Shown piece by piece: positions 34,527 through 47,876 of a DNA stretch of 64,000 nt. The stretch is from Hofstenia miamia (lineage: Eukaryota; Xenacoelomorpha; Acoela; Hofsteniidae). Under the pieces are notes generated by a model, which saw only the letters and a program-made list of their open reading frames with translations, had not been told where the DNA came from and did no database searches. Numbering within the stretch: the first letter of the stretch is position 1; each line of letters opens with the position of its first letter. The stretch is from assembly GCA_900660155.1 (NCBI GenBank), contig CABFPE010000196.1:865349-929348 (forward strand). The letters run 5' to 3'. The translations under genes were made by a program, and so were the position numbers.

Positions 34527-37500
34527 TTCAACCTCTGTAAAAACTTGAAAATGTCCTTCAAAAATTTGAATTTTTTTTCATTCATTCCAATTATTTCACA
34601 AATATTTAAAAAATTCAATGTTTGAAACAGCAACATGTAGATTATAAAAGTCTTTCACAAAGAATGGAATTCTTGATAACAGGTTGAAATATTATTTCAT
34701 TTTCGGAATGATCGCAGTTTCCATTTTGGTAAACGCTTGGACAAGACTTTCTAAAGTCAGAGATTTCAAGAAAACTCCCCAACTGCCTAAATAAAGAAAT
34801 GAATTTCCACACTAAAGCTGTTCACAAGATAAAATTGAATAAAGGGATAGCTATAGCATCCGAAATAATTGTTAAGGACATTGTATTTGCTTCCCTACTT
34901 TTTTTACAGTAATAATAATAGTAGTAATATGGCTTGAATACTTTTTCAGCAGAAATTTCAGATTGGAACTTAACAATTATTTTTTGCAATAGGCCAAGCC
35001 TACTAAATACGTGAATTTTTATTGAAGACATACTGATAAAATCTAAATCAGTGAATTCATACATGAATTTTTCTGAAATTTTTGTGAAATCTTTATCAAA
35101 TTCTGCATCCTAAATTCATTTTCTCTTTGTATTTTCTATGCAGCAAATATTAATAAATGAATTCTTAATGGACTCTAAAGCAGGGGCATAGTATGGAACT
35201 AAATTTCTCATTAAGGTGAAGTCAGAATTTAGGGATTTTTTTTTGATGCGCCAAAACTCGCATTAAAATTTTAATCATAGCCAGACATTTTAAATTGTAG
35301 TGTGCGCAAGTAATGTGGTTTTTCGAGCTAATTTCAGAATTTGACATGGCCACATTTTTTATAATATGTACGAATTTTTTCACAATAGGGCGTGAAAAAC
35401 TATCATATTAAAAATTAAGACATTTACATAGATTTTTAAAAAGTCACAGTTTTGCAAGGTATGAAGATAAGCTAAATTTCTATAGTTATTTTCCTACAAT
35501 AAAATGTTTCTTATTCAAAAACGTCTGAACGTTTGCGGGAGATTTTCATACTAATAAAAATGCAATGGCTAAGATTATTGTCAGCCACCAATACTCCTAT
35601 TTCATTCGCAACAGGCATTAAGAATAAAATTTATTGCAAAATTGAAACTAATTAGCTTCTTAGTTTTGAATAGAAATCCTTTAAAGCGTTAATTGACCTT
35701 AACCATAATTTAATAATTTCTTACCATTTTATTAAAAAGCAGGAATTTAGAATTTATTTTCATAATAAAAGGCTTATGCTTGGTAAGCGGCGTAGCGAAA
35801 ATGGGGTGGTAGGGCGGACCCAGTCATTCTCTGCCTTATCCTGTCCTGAATGTTAATCTCTGATGGTCGATCCCATTCAGCGCACAAGAAGTGGCGACAA
35901 AAAATTCCTTTATTTTTTTATGGTAGCATAGTTCTATTAAAAACTTTATGTGATATGAATAATGAATATTGTTTAATTGGACACAAATTCCTGATAATTA
36001 CATATTTTAAGTTTTGCTTGAATGAAACCTTTCTTACATTATTCATCCACCTTGGAGTTTTTTGACAAGAGCAACAAGTTTTAAATGCATTAAAAACGAT
36101 TCTTCTTCAGAAATGGGCAGAGTAGAATCAATGACTTGCGGATTTTTTCAATTGAATCAAAAATGCCAGAAAAATAAAATTATCACGACTATATTGAAAG
36201 GTTTGCAAAATCAGAAAAAATGTTTTTTAAATAGACGTGATTATTGTTTTTTTTTCATTTACATTTTTAAGAGATATATTGCATAGTTATAATAAATGTA
36301 TTTTGGATTGCCTACCACATTGAATGAAATCGAAATAAAGCTTACTGGTTTGGATTTTCTACGTTTTCAGTACTGATAGTTTTTCTGTATATCTTGAAAA
36401 TATTCTGCGGTTGAGAACAACATTCTAGTTCGCACTGATGAGAACCTAAATTTACAATTTAGGAGTCTGAATGTGAAAAATGTATGAATGATTATGAATA
36501 AAATACCACTTAAAATTTCATCTGAATATATTTAATATGAAAAACAACTTTAATTTTAAAATTCTTGAAATGAAAACACTAACTATAATAAAATTAAATA
36601 TAATTTAAATCAGAATATATATATACATATTAGAATTTTTTGTCAAATGTTAGATTCAAACTCAAACTTTCTATCAATGGAAACTAGTAAACCAATTATC
36701 TGCTGTAAGATGTCGTCCTCTTCCAAAATATGGTGCTATAAGCAGGAGTGTAATCCTAAGATTTACAGCAAGAATACGCTAATTACCAATTCAAAGTCAG
36801 CGTATTCTAAATATGTATATTCATACAAATATTATAATGCGCTAGCAAATATATAAGGCGTATTCCCTGGTATACCCTTGACTACAGCTCTGCCTACAAG
36901 ATACACTGTAAGATCAAATGATCTAAAGATTTGCGAAACCAGCAATATAAAAGAGTTATAGGTTGTCACAAACCGTCTAAAATATAGCGAGTTGGGGACA
37001 AAAGATCTTGACAATTTCTTGTTAATAAACTCTCTTCAAATCTTAGAAAAGATTTTTGTGTAAAAAGTGATTCCCTGTAAAAGTTGCTCTGCAAACAGCA
37101 AAACCATCTGTTAATTACCACAATATTTCTATAGCAAAAGCGACATGCACAAAGTAAGAAAAAATTCCTATGAAGTTCAGTTTAGTTAAAATAATTTACT
37201 GCCAATTATTGTTTTGTCACAATTTTCTCTATTAAAAATGCTAATTCTTCTTCTTTCGAAAGCCTTACTATGCTGAAGAATTTCTGGAAAAGGACTCTAC
37301 AAGAAGAGAACACAGGCCTCAATCTCATTCAATTAAATGAAGTTGACGATATTTCACTGAGGTACATGATAGCGGCTATATAACATTCATTTGATTAATC
37401 CTAGCTCAATATATCTTGTTCATAGTCATTATCACTTTCTTCACTAGGTTGTTGTAAATTTTCTAGCAAATCTGCATCCCGAATTGCGATGTCTTCTTCA

Positions 37501-37641
37501 TTAATGTCATCAGATTCCTCAACTACTTTAAAATAATAAATTAGAAATAAAAATAATGAAAAAAACGCCAACTCTTAAACTATGGTCCATTATTAATTAT
37601 AAGATACTTCTATCTCCTTGTATCTTGTACGGCCTAGCGTA
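34527..37641. other. AT-rich DNA, no supported gene
   Basis: No convincing coding region. A small GC-richer patch at about 35785-35850 (GGCGTAGCGAAAATGGGG) looks like transposon debris. Short frames at 35850-36286 and 36647-36856 have no recognised domain. Confidence 0.45.
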
Positions 37642-37842
37642 CTAGTTGAGAATCCAATCTACAGGGCGACCAGGATGGTTGCGCTCCTCTAAATTTGGAT
37701 CCCTATCTTTGAAAAGTTGAAACGACATTGCTAATATTGCATATTCACTGTCTCTTCGCCTTTCATCGTTGTAACTTTCTGAGGCAGTTGGTCGTGCAGT
37801 AAAGCTTTTCTGGTAATAGTGACGTGTGGGATCTTTAACCAC
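37642..37842 (-). pseudogene. Possible mariner transposase N-terminal scrap
   Basis: The minus-strand frame ends with FQLFKDRDPNLEERNHPGRP, close to the KFxxGDxxLEDxxRSGRP linker after the first HTH of mariner transposases. The upstream residues (DERRRDSEYAILAMS) are unmatched. A stop follows shortly after GRP. It is just outside the TIRs of the neighbouring element, so it is separate debris. Confidence 0.4.
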
Positions 37843-37854
37843 AAGATAGTATAT

Positions 37855-38694
37855 ACAGGGTATTCACGTTGATCCCGCCGATTTTTCTAAGACACAAAAA
37901 CAAGTTTAATCTTTCATATAAAACAAACTGTTATTGAATATACAGTATCATAGTAGTTGTTCAAAGTGTCCCCCTTGTTTTGCAACATACTAATTGCAAC
38001 GTTTGATGACTTCAATGGGGATATTCTGGAGTAAGTTCTCTAAACGATTTCTCAGCTCAGTGAAATTATGAGGACGCGGTGATGAATACAAACTGTCTCG
38101 AAAACTCCCCACAACCAAAAGTCATTGACAGATAGGCCTGGAGACCTGGAGGGCTATTGGATACTTCCTACTCTTCCGATTCACCTATCTCGTATTTTTT
38201 CAATCAAGTGGTTGCCCACAGACGTACCATAAGTTTGCAATTCATCGTTGTTGTTTCGATAAGAAAGACGATGCTAAACTTGGGAGATATCATTGACCAG
38301 CCAAGGATACTAGGTAATCGCATAGATGTGTACGATATGGCTTTTGGATTATCGTGCGAGTACACGAAGGTGTTGTGACGATTTACTGATCAGTTGATGT
38401 AGAAAGTAGGTTCGTCACTGAAGCACATCCTCTTCACAAAATTGGGATCTTCTCTCTGCCGTTGAAGAACCGTCTGACAAAATTCAGGTCTCTTTGGTCT
38501 ATCATCCACTTGGAGTTCTTGAACACTAATAAACTTCCACGTTTTAAACTAGAAATCGGCTTAAACAATCAACAATTCGCGTGAATTTGAGTTTACATAG
38601 AGATCAAATATAAACCGGCCCACACGAATGACACTATCTGAGATAGTGTGAAAATATTATATCGGAAAATCAGCGAGGTCAACGTGAACAGCTG
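37855..38694 (-). mobile_element. IS630/mariner-type element with TIRs and TA duplication
   Basis: The left end CAGGGTATTCACGTTGATCC, with the following CGCCGATTTTTC, matches the reverse complement of the right end CAGCTGTTCACGTTGACCTC, with CGCTGATTTTCC. TA dinucleotides flank both ends (37853-37854 and 38695-38696). The CAGGGT start is typical of a group of mariner-related elements found widely in arthropods and other invertebrates. The element is about 840 bp, too short for a full transposase. Confidence 0.75.
37930..38520 (-). pseudogene. Decayed IS630/mariner-type transposase
   Basis: Minus-strand reading gives CFSDEPTFYINGSVNRHN, the FSDE box with the first catalytic Asp followed by the NRHN hallmark. 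Then, in shifted frames, come GNHLIEKIRDR, IGRVGSI, and SRSPGLSVNDFWLWG, corresponding to WPxRSPDLxPxDxFLWG with the third catalytic Asp replaced by Gly. The tail is HNFTELRNRLENLLQNIP. The N-terminal HTH domains are missing. Several frameshifts and stops make it inactive. Confidence 0.75.
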
Positions 38695-38696
38695 TA

Positions 38697-41600
38697 TTTT
38701 GAATAATCGATATGTCAACCTAGGCAGCGCATTATACCATTAAAATCACAAACTGTTTTGTCAAAATTTTGAATTTAAATAAATAAACACTTATATTTGC
38801 TTAACTATTTCTTCAGAATTCAATTTCAAGATGTGAAGTAATGAATTGCTTCGCTATAAGTGTAATTCAGTTTGAGTTTTTTTGAAAAATTGCCTTACTG
38901 GTATAGTAGGCTACTACAAATGGCTATCCTTGTAATTGTCTTAAAGATATTAAGACAACATATGGTCCTCATCATTTTGTGCATTCTGATTTGTTAATGT
39001 TTAATACAAAGTGCACAGAAACCCATTTTTAAAGAAAGTCACTTGCTTTAGTCTGGTCATATTTTGAATTTAAATTAAATCACAAATCCAAAATCACAAC
39101 TTTATATGGCTTCTACACAAAATAAAACAAAATACAAATCAAGTCTGACTATCACGGGGTAGCAGTTCACAATCGTGTAGGAATTATATTTAAAAAATAA
39201 GAGTGCATATTGCACTAATTAATTTTTTTAATTGGAAATTGCACATATATACTTTTTAATATTTAATCAAAAATAATAGTAAAATTAATTTGCTTACAAT
39301 CCTTTTTCCAGTAGGGTTTTCAGATTTGAGATATATTTAATATTTTGTGTTTAACGCTTAAACCATTTTTATAGAACCCGGAACTAAATGTAAAAAATAT
39401 TTGGGTTGCTTATAATTTAATAGCAACGGAGACACGAGAACCAAGACTCCCTGGGTTCCTTGATCCCTTGTTTTTCTCAAGGCACTATTATTTATGCAGA
39501 ATAACTTGTCCAATGGAAAATATCTAGTCTCAAATATTTGTGGATACCATGACTAATCCTCAGATATATATATATGATGACGGCTAAATTTTATTTAATT
39601 ATGTGTTGCTCCCGTACTCATTTATGGCTACTATTATAACAACAACAATTGAACTAAGATATTTTAAAAAATGTGCTTGTTGAACTGAATTTAAAAAAAG
39701 GGGTCACAATACCCATGTTTCCCTATATATTGTTCACATAAATTTTACAATCATCAAAAAGCGAAGATAACCTAATAATCAAGCAGTTTTCTATCCCGTA
39801 CCTATGTCTTTCTACGAATAATATTTATTGAGCCATCTTATCCCATCCCATTGTTTCATAGGACATTAGGTTGTCCAAACAGATTTTACTGCCGTTACTT
39901 AAACAATACACGGCTGCGCCCGTCGAAATTGTTTAATAGGATACTACTGAAAATGAACATCAAAAGACTGGCGATTTGCAATTTACACTTGCAAATTTTG
40001 AACTGAAGAACTGGGGAATTAATGACCCAGTCATGTATAGCCGACAGTGATCCATTGGTTCGCCAAAAATGGTCCATTGGTACGTCCATAATGGTCCATT
40101 TATGATCCACGTTTGTAAAAATTAAGTTTATTCTTTTATGTGTAAAAAAACAATTTTATATTGCTAAATAAATTCAAACATTGCAGTTTAACAAACACAA
40201 TCCCAAAAAGCAGCTGAAGGATTTTTTTAGATCTTACCAAACATAATCTGCACAAATGTTAAATTGAAGTTTGAAGGAATTTCAATGATAAATATAAGCA
40301 TAAAAATATGCCAAATTTGGCAAATATTTACAATTTTAAAATTAAGTGAAATATTGAAATTGTAATTTCTTAGGTGGTGAAAAAACTTTCCTTCTTAGTC
40401 CTAGCTTTTTTATATAATGGTTAATTTCAAGGTGCCAGAATATTCTCTGAATAAATTATTTTGAAATTTCATTTAACATATATATTAATTTTTACAAACT
40501 AAAAATTTTATGAAAGCTTTTCGCAATTACTTTTATACAAATATAGGATTAAGGAATCAAAATAATAAGGTGAGTTTTACTTACAAGCACCTGCTCAACG
40601 ATTAATGATTACAAAGGTTGCGGCCAGTGCTCCATCAGTGGGCCAATGACGGTGTTAACAAATACCATGTACAAGCAATACGCTTTTTTAATTGTATTTC
40701 GTAATTTGGTATAATTTGGCTGAGTTAAAGATCAGAGTTGGAAGTATGTATAGCATATTATATTAAAGATAGAACACCTTGGTTCAAGCCCTTGAATTCA
40801 TTATACAGTGCTCATGAAAACAAGAACTTGCATACTTGATTGCGTAATCAACTAATGAAGGGCAACTAATTTAATTTGCTGTGAAAATTCAATTTGATTA
40901 GCATAATTGTAAATTATTATCAGTATTATTTGTTCGCTAGATGACAGATCTATCGAGTAATGCCATTAATGGTCCATTGTCGCACCATTAATGGACTATG
41001 AGATACTGATAAGAAATACGTTTTGAAAATTGAAATCAAACTTTAATGCAATCCATACATATTATATACAATAATATAATAATTTATTTGTAAAATTGTA
41101 GAGTTTTTGAAATTTAAATTTTTGTTTTGTTGGTTATGGTTGGCAAGTGAATGGCCATTATTGGCAATGGCCATTGACTCTTATATTGGACAATTGGGTA
41201 TCCGAAAATGCTTGCTATTTGGGTGCTATTTGTACATACGTTCAGGTATATTGCGAGTACGGATTTGTACTAGTGCAATTATTTCGGGTATGGAAGGATA
41301 GGGTAATGTAAAATTTATCACTAATACACATACATATTTGCATATCTTGCGTTATGTTATATATGTTGTTTGACTGTAGAAGTAAAAAAATGTAAGATTT
41401 GACACTTTCCATGCATTTTTCATATGAATCCCAACACAATATTAGTATAATCTTTTGTAATTTTGTTGGGATTTGAGAAACCATTATAATTTTGGTTTAA
41501 GAGTTCTTTTTGTATTTCTGTGAATTTGAAATCCAACTCCTATTATATCTCTTGTACATGCTTGCACGTAACAGTTTCAAAGCTACTTCCAAGAGTATGC

Positions 41601-44259
41601 TAATTTATATAGGAAATTATTTTCAATTCGAATGTTAATAATTTTCAAGTTCTATTCATGGAAATATTTCAAGTATATAATTAAAGTTCCTGGTAAAGTA
41701 AATACACAAGACTTTTGGTGACAGTAGATCATTTATGGAATTCAATTAAATGTGCGGCAATTTAACTTATCGTTAAAAATCAACAACAATGACAATTGCA
41801 ATTTCGATAAAAAAGTTTTCCTTACGTAGACATAAAACGCAATAATTATGATTATAATTATTCAAATAAATTTTTAATATTTTAATACTTACTAAAAATC
41901 TACTTTGTGAGAGGGGGAGGATTTGCAAATAGGACTACAGAAATTCACGGTGGAACATTATTTTCAACCTACAATGAGGCTAACTGACTCTTCTCTGGAT
42001 GCATTAGAAGATCCTTTGGCATCGCTGTGAGATTCGTCTAGAATTGCAAAATTGCATAAATGTAACCAATTTCAAAATGATTGTCTTCTTTAGAGTGCGG
42101 ATTCAGTCACAATCGCAACTTTTCACGCAATAACGCAATTTTTGCCTAAATTTGCTGACAAAGCAGAATTTTATTGAAAATTTTCTACGGATTTCGTATC
42201 AAATGAAGCAGGTGCAGTTTGAATTAGACCTAATAAAGCAGGGATTCACCCATATTTGAAATTCTGACAGAACATGTTGGTAGATAAAATTGAACGTATG
42301 TTCTTTTTATTGGACATTTTGTCACCGAAACGTGTCTTAGTGTTACGTGATGTGCCGATTTTGATGAGAAATATTATATTTTCTTTCCTAACTTCTTCGG
42401 TAGGAAATTTGTAAACAACTTTTTGCGCTATTTTTTCTATTTTTATACTTTACCAAACTTGCAATCTGGTCGTGTTACATTTATTCTGACCATGGTCCAT
42501 GACATAAATATTTTCTTCCCGAATTTTCCCATTATATTTCATTGAAATTTCCCTTTCGGTTATCCCGTGGGAAGTCTGAGATATAGTAGCAATAGATCAT
42601 ACTAGTGAAAAACGTACAGTAATCCCAATGGCGTATAAAAAAATTACATAAAAATTTAAATTATACAATTATTCGTCTGTACCTCCTTTTTCCACTAATC
42701 TCATCTTTCCATTAGGAAAGCAAATATCTTCTACAATTACAATTATGCATGTAATGATGTGATGATTTTACATATTAAGAATTGATTTTAAATTGTCAAC
42801 GCAGCTTAACTAACTTTGTCATCAGTGGCATTTATTAAGCCAACGTTACACTAAAAATAGAATTTAAATAGATTTATCCTATTTTTAAAGAAAGATATTA
42901 TTGAAGTTTTATGTTCATCGAACAGAATTATTTAAACATCTCTAATTTTTAAGTCAATGTGTATATTTCTTACCTATATCGTCATACCTGGAATTTATTA
43001 GCAATTTGTTGAAATTAAAAAAATGATCACACACCCACAGAATTATTTTAGTTAATTCAAGCAAGATTAAAAGTATATTAACATAATTATAATATTTCAG
43101 AATTAATCCAAGACACTTCAATTGATTTATAAATCCTAAATTAAACTATTTTGCATTCCTTCACTTCTTATGAATTAAATATTAAACTAAATATATTATG
43201 AAAAAAAATGTTTACTATATTTAAAGGCATCGAGTAATTGACTCTTGATCCACCCTTAATTGAATTCTCTTGGAGAATCAGTCAGTATATGTTAACTATT
43301 TTATCTCTAATAAAATCATTTGAAATTTGCAGAAAATATTTGGGCGTAAATTTATTCTTACTTAATTGAAATAATCCTTAGCCCTTCAAATACAAATTAG
43401 AGAGAGATGCATGAAAACTCTGATTTGGATTTAAAAACGGGTTCTAAATGACTTCATTATATGGTTAGTATAATTGTTTTCGTAATGAATTTTTGCTTTC
43501 AATAATGTTTTTGATAAACATCAAGTTACTATTTGATTTTATCAGCCTTTCTCGAGATATTTACAAAATTTAACACCTCTTAGATAAAAATCATAGATAT
43601 GCCACTTAAGCAATGGAGTAAAAATGTTGCTTACCTAAGCAATGTATTTCTACTGGATCTGCGTAGTCAAATGATGACCAACTGCTGGAAGTCGATGTTT
43701 TTATAAAGGTATCATCTGCTACTTTCCCATTAAGAAACGAACAATAGCAAAAGAAAATCACAAACAAAAAACATAAAAGCAATGCAACACAGATATAAAG
43801 CGACAAATACATGATTTAATTCTTCAGTAATTGTCAACTGATTGTTATTCTCTCTAAAGATTGAGCTCCTCTTGGGAAATGTTTCTGTAAAACACATTTA
43901 TCTCATTTCAACAAGGAATTGCAATAAATTTGTTATTAGCTTTGATCATTCTGCCTAATGCTGCTTCGTGTAGATATGGTTAAATCCCTATTACACCTAA
44001 AATGTGCTTTCAAAAAATGTATTAAAGACTACCAAACTCAGTATTTTATTGGAAATTTCTTCAAGGAATAGATATATTTCTATGACATTTTTTTAATCTT
44101 GTACATTAATCTTCAAAATAACGGTACAATGGTGAATTCATATGCAGGAATTGCTTCATGAAGTTTTTCGATGTTTAATTTTGTTAATATTGCCTTATAT
44201 AAATTATTTAAACGCATAGAATTGATATTACATAACTTTTACATGATTAGGTCTCTTTC
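38697..44259. other. AT-rich DNA, no supported gene
   Basis: No gene could be supported. Short frames at 39895-40110, 41107-41301 and 43606-43812 are unmatched. The last, on the minus strand, starts with a hydrophobic signal-like segment but has no further support. A TGGTCCATT motif cluster is listed separately. Confidence 0.45.
40048..41000. repeat. Cluster of TGGTCCATT-type words
   Basis: Variants of (A/T)TGGTCCATT occur at about 40048, 40069, 40092, 40968 and 40990, with related GTGCTCCATCAGTGGGCC near 40626. Several copies are inverted (CCATTAATGGTCCATTG with CACCATTAATGGAC). The pattern may mark the ends of a decayed foldback element, but boundaries were not found. Confidence 0.3.
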
Positions 44260-44405
44260 ATGAACATGGGTGGAGGGGGGTCAAAAATACTATTGTTGAT
44301 TATGCAAACTATCAACTTATTATCGAAATGGTCTGAAAATCTTTTGGCTCCAAGCTGTTCAGATAATCGAATATACAATCACAGCTGGAAGATTACTGTT
44401 ATATT

Positions 44406-44473
44406 TTGGGTTGGGGTTAGGGTTAGGGTTATGACTTGGAATAGGATTCGGGTTAGGTTTGGGGTTAAGGTTA
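44406..44473 (+). repeat. Degenerate interstitial TTAGGG-like tract
   Basis: GGGTTGGGGTTAGGGTTAGG starts a run of about 65 bp of TTAGGG variants, interrupted by ATGACTTGGAATAGGATTC. G-rich words nearby (GGTGGAGGGGGG at about 44269 and GTGGGGGAG at about 44518) recall the C-rich arms of the foldback element at 9187-9563, but no matching terminal repeats were found. Confidence 0.8.
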
Positions 44474-47276
44474 TAATTATTCTGTTGAACAATTAGCTGA
44501 TTTTTGAAAAAAATTGAGTGGGGGAGATAATGCGAAAGTACCAAATTATTTTCTAAAGTTTCAATGAAATTCCATAAGAATTTGAAAGAAACATTTAAAA
44601 ATAACCTTCCAAAAACAGGTGGGTACTTTTGGCAAAAATTGGAATAAGGCCATTAAATAATATAAAACCTCCTTATGGATGCTTTATTAAATATATAATT
44701 CATTGCATGTCATTGCACAAGCAAAGAAAAAATTTTACTTTAGAAAGAATTATTAAATAGTTTCTCTTGTTTTCCGCTCTAATCTGCTCATCACAGGTAC
44801 ATCTTTTAAAATATTTTTATAAACATAAATTTTCTTGAAAGTAATTTTAGTTTTTCAAACCATGAAATATTTTGAAATCGTCTGCAATTGAGAGGTATTA
44901 AACATTGGGTACACAATTACACAATTCAACTTCTTTCTTCATATTTTTATAATCATTTTTTAATAGTTCTATTATTGGCTTGTAACTTGCAATTATCGTA
45001 TGCACATTTTTTACTTCAATATCATGTATAGGGTAGTTTTTCCTCATATCTGAGAAAATCGAACTGTTTTTGACGAATATGTTAATTAATAAGATTCGGT
45101 AAGCAGCAATAACTTGGTTTTTGAAAATGAATATGTCAAAATTATTTTTGTGTATTTTTGTTATAAATTCCTTATTGTACATATTTAATTAGAAATGTAT
45201 GTGCATTATATTAAAAAAGAATGAGCTTTCATGTAATCCTAATAAAGCTTGGACCGACAAAACTGAGCCGGACCTCCTCCAGCTCTGCTGCTCTTCTGTG
45301 GTTACAAAATTCCAAACAATTGTAGCATATTTGATTTTAGAGTTGAAGGAACACTTTCTAGTTCTAAATTATATTGGTTGTCTTACCACAAATTCTTCTT
45401 TGGACCAAATTGTGAGTATTCTAATCAACATTATGTTGTCAAAATCTCATTTCGACAAATTAACCACATTTCTATCACTCTATAGTATAGTGAGGGTAAT
45501 TGTTGTAAAGAGGAAAACTAATTTCTCTCATCTTTCAATTAATAAAAAACTCTTTGTAAGGTAATTCTTGCTTAAATTTGGAGGGATACTTGATTCATTT
45601 CTCATCTGATGATCAAAGTTGGCAAAACAGCAGAAAACATTAACATTGACAACAATATTGTCATTAGGTTATTGGTAGGTCTCCTCAGAATGAACCCTAA
45701 TTCAAATAATCTTATGTACTTACTTCCCAATATTGAAATGAGTAGACAAAGTGCAAATGAATGAACACAGATTGCAAATGAAATAGTTTTGGTGGTTCAC
45801 ACTCACAATCTTTAAATTCCTGCAGAATAAAGAGCAGCTTATTCTTAAATAGTTATTAATTGGCCACAAAAATTGCAAAACTTATCTCAGATAATGTGCG
45901 AATATGGCCGAGTGTGGGTAGAAGTTTGTAAGAGTAAGGTTTCCTTCCGTATTCCAGTACGATAACGACTTCAGCCAACCGATGGTTTGGTGTCAATTAT
46001 AGAACATGGGGAAGATTTCCAGAGCTTGTTGGCAGAAGAAGTTAATAGTTTTAGTCATGTATGCAACTCAAAAATACTACATATAAACAATACTGAAAAT
46101 ACTTGCTTAAGTTTTTCCCAATTAAAGTAAAGTACGGTATTTAGGTTCCTTTTTTTTCAATGTGAATGCCTTGAAATATGTTAACTTACTTTTCTTACGG
46201 TAAACATGTCACTCTGGAAATTGGCAAAATGATATATCCTTAGAAGAATTGATTGACGATATTCTAGCAAATAAAAAAACACATTTGCATTAAGGAAGTA
46301 ATTTCAAATTTAGCAAAGATGCCCACAATATTGATGAAATGAAACGTGCTGATATTGCAACTACATATCCTACACTTCTCATTACACGAAATATTTTTCT
46401 GCAAAATATTTCTGTCATGAGATAGTGTACGATTTTGATTGCCATCTTAATACATAACATAAGAATATTTTTAACGATTGCTCTAAATGGGGTCTCTTCG
46501 AAATCTTTCTGAATGGTTAAGCAATGCGCATTGTAGTGCTGCTTTTTTTCAGAGGAAATATTTGATATATGCATAAGCACACAATTACTATAAAAAGTTA
46601 ATAGTAAAAATTATTTTATTCTACGATTGAAGATAAAATCTAAAAAACTAAAAATGATTAAATTACTAAGCAAGTGAAATCAGTAGCTAATGGTTGCAAA
46701 GTAAAATTAAGTTCTTCATCAATTTGCATGATTGGATTCAAAATGTACATCAGCAGAACAACTCCGTTTAATGAGCACATAAATATAACATCCGTTATCT
46801 TTTCAATTGAAAAATTGCAATATAACATATTTGAAGCTAATATTCAAGTAATGAGCGTTGTACAATATAATGCATAAACTTAAATCAACTTACAGTGCAA
46901 TTATAATAAACCTAAAAACAACTAAATATAGCATAAAAGTGCTTTGTTGGCAAAAGCCACATTATTTCCTATTAACAGCACACATTATGTTGTTACAATT
47001 AATAGCACCTGCTGTTAACAGTAGATGCTGTTACCAGCCCTGTACATAGGTATTTTCCATTTATTTACATGATTATGCTGCAGAGATATTATTATATGGA
47101 CTGACAGATTATCAAAGAAAGATTCTTTACTTTCTCAACACGTAGCAAGATCATCCTTCCTGAAACCAATGTCAAGCGTTTTAAAATTTCATTCATTTAT
47201 ATCTTGCTAAATTGTCAAAAACCTTATTCTTATATTACACGCCGCATTGCTGTGTGTACAGGAATTCAAGCAAATA
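44474..47276. other. AT-rich DNA, no supported gene
   Basis: A 121-codon plus-strand frame at 45199-45564 is the longest; its translation is protein-like (LLQLCCSSVVTKFQTIVAYL) but has no domain I recognise, and no splice or regulatory context supports it. Smaller frames at 44898-45182 and 46290-46580 on the minus strand are similar. Confidence 0.4.
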
Positions 47277-47334
47277 TGCATACATATTTACATGCATACA
47301 TACATACATAAAGACATACATATATACATACATC
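47277..47334. repeat. (CATA)n microsatellite, imperfect
   Basis: Imperfect tetranucleotide run with TTTA and AAGA interruptions. Confidence 0.85.
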
Positions 47335-47450
47335 CAAAGGCGTAGCCTCCCCCCTCCAGCAGGACTCTTTTCAAGTGTTTTCGCCCGCCGCTACCTCTGA
47401 ATAGGGTTGATACGGATACCACTGTTACTGGTATAGCCGAATACAGGTGA

Positions 47451-47876
47451 CAGGGTTGCCATGGACTGAATATTTTCCGATCTATATCAAATCCAATTGA
47501 CAAAAATTTTCATTGATCGATATAGAAAGGATCCATATCCACGAAGTAAATTCACCCGAAAAAAAATTTTAAGCAACCAGCATTTCTTATGTTCTTTTGA
47601 ATACCTTAAAAAAAATAAATAAGATCTCATAGTGTAATATGATTGGTAAGTACTATAATATTGTCCAATCTGTAAATCTAAATGATTGACATTTTATATT
47701 CATTGTTCATTTAAAACACTTTTACTAAGACATTTACCATAAAATGAATATATTTACTGGTAGCCTTTATTTTTGATCCACAATGTTCCATGGATACCCA
47801 TACAATAAATGTTCTAATCCATTGGATATCCAAGGATCGCATCGATCCATATTTAGATCCAGATCCACGGCAACCC
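47451..47876. mobile_element. Possible hAT-like MITE
   Basis: The left end CAGGGTTGCCATGGAC and the reverse complement of the right end GAGGGTTGCCGTGGATC form TIRs of about 15 bp. The interior carries GGATCC/ATCGAT-rich words near both ends and no coding frame. The CAGGGTTGCC start is typical of hAT elements. The 8-bp flanks do not match convincingly, so the boundaries or target duplication are eroded. Confidence 0.5.

Noticed and set aside
45199-45564. 121-codon plus-strand frame
   Set aside because: No recognisable motif, no splice or poly(A) context; frames of this length are expected by chance in 64 kb on six frames.
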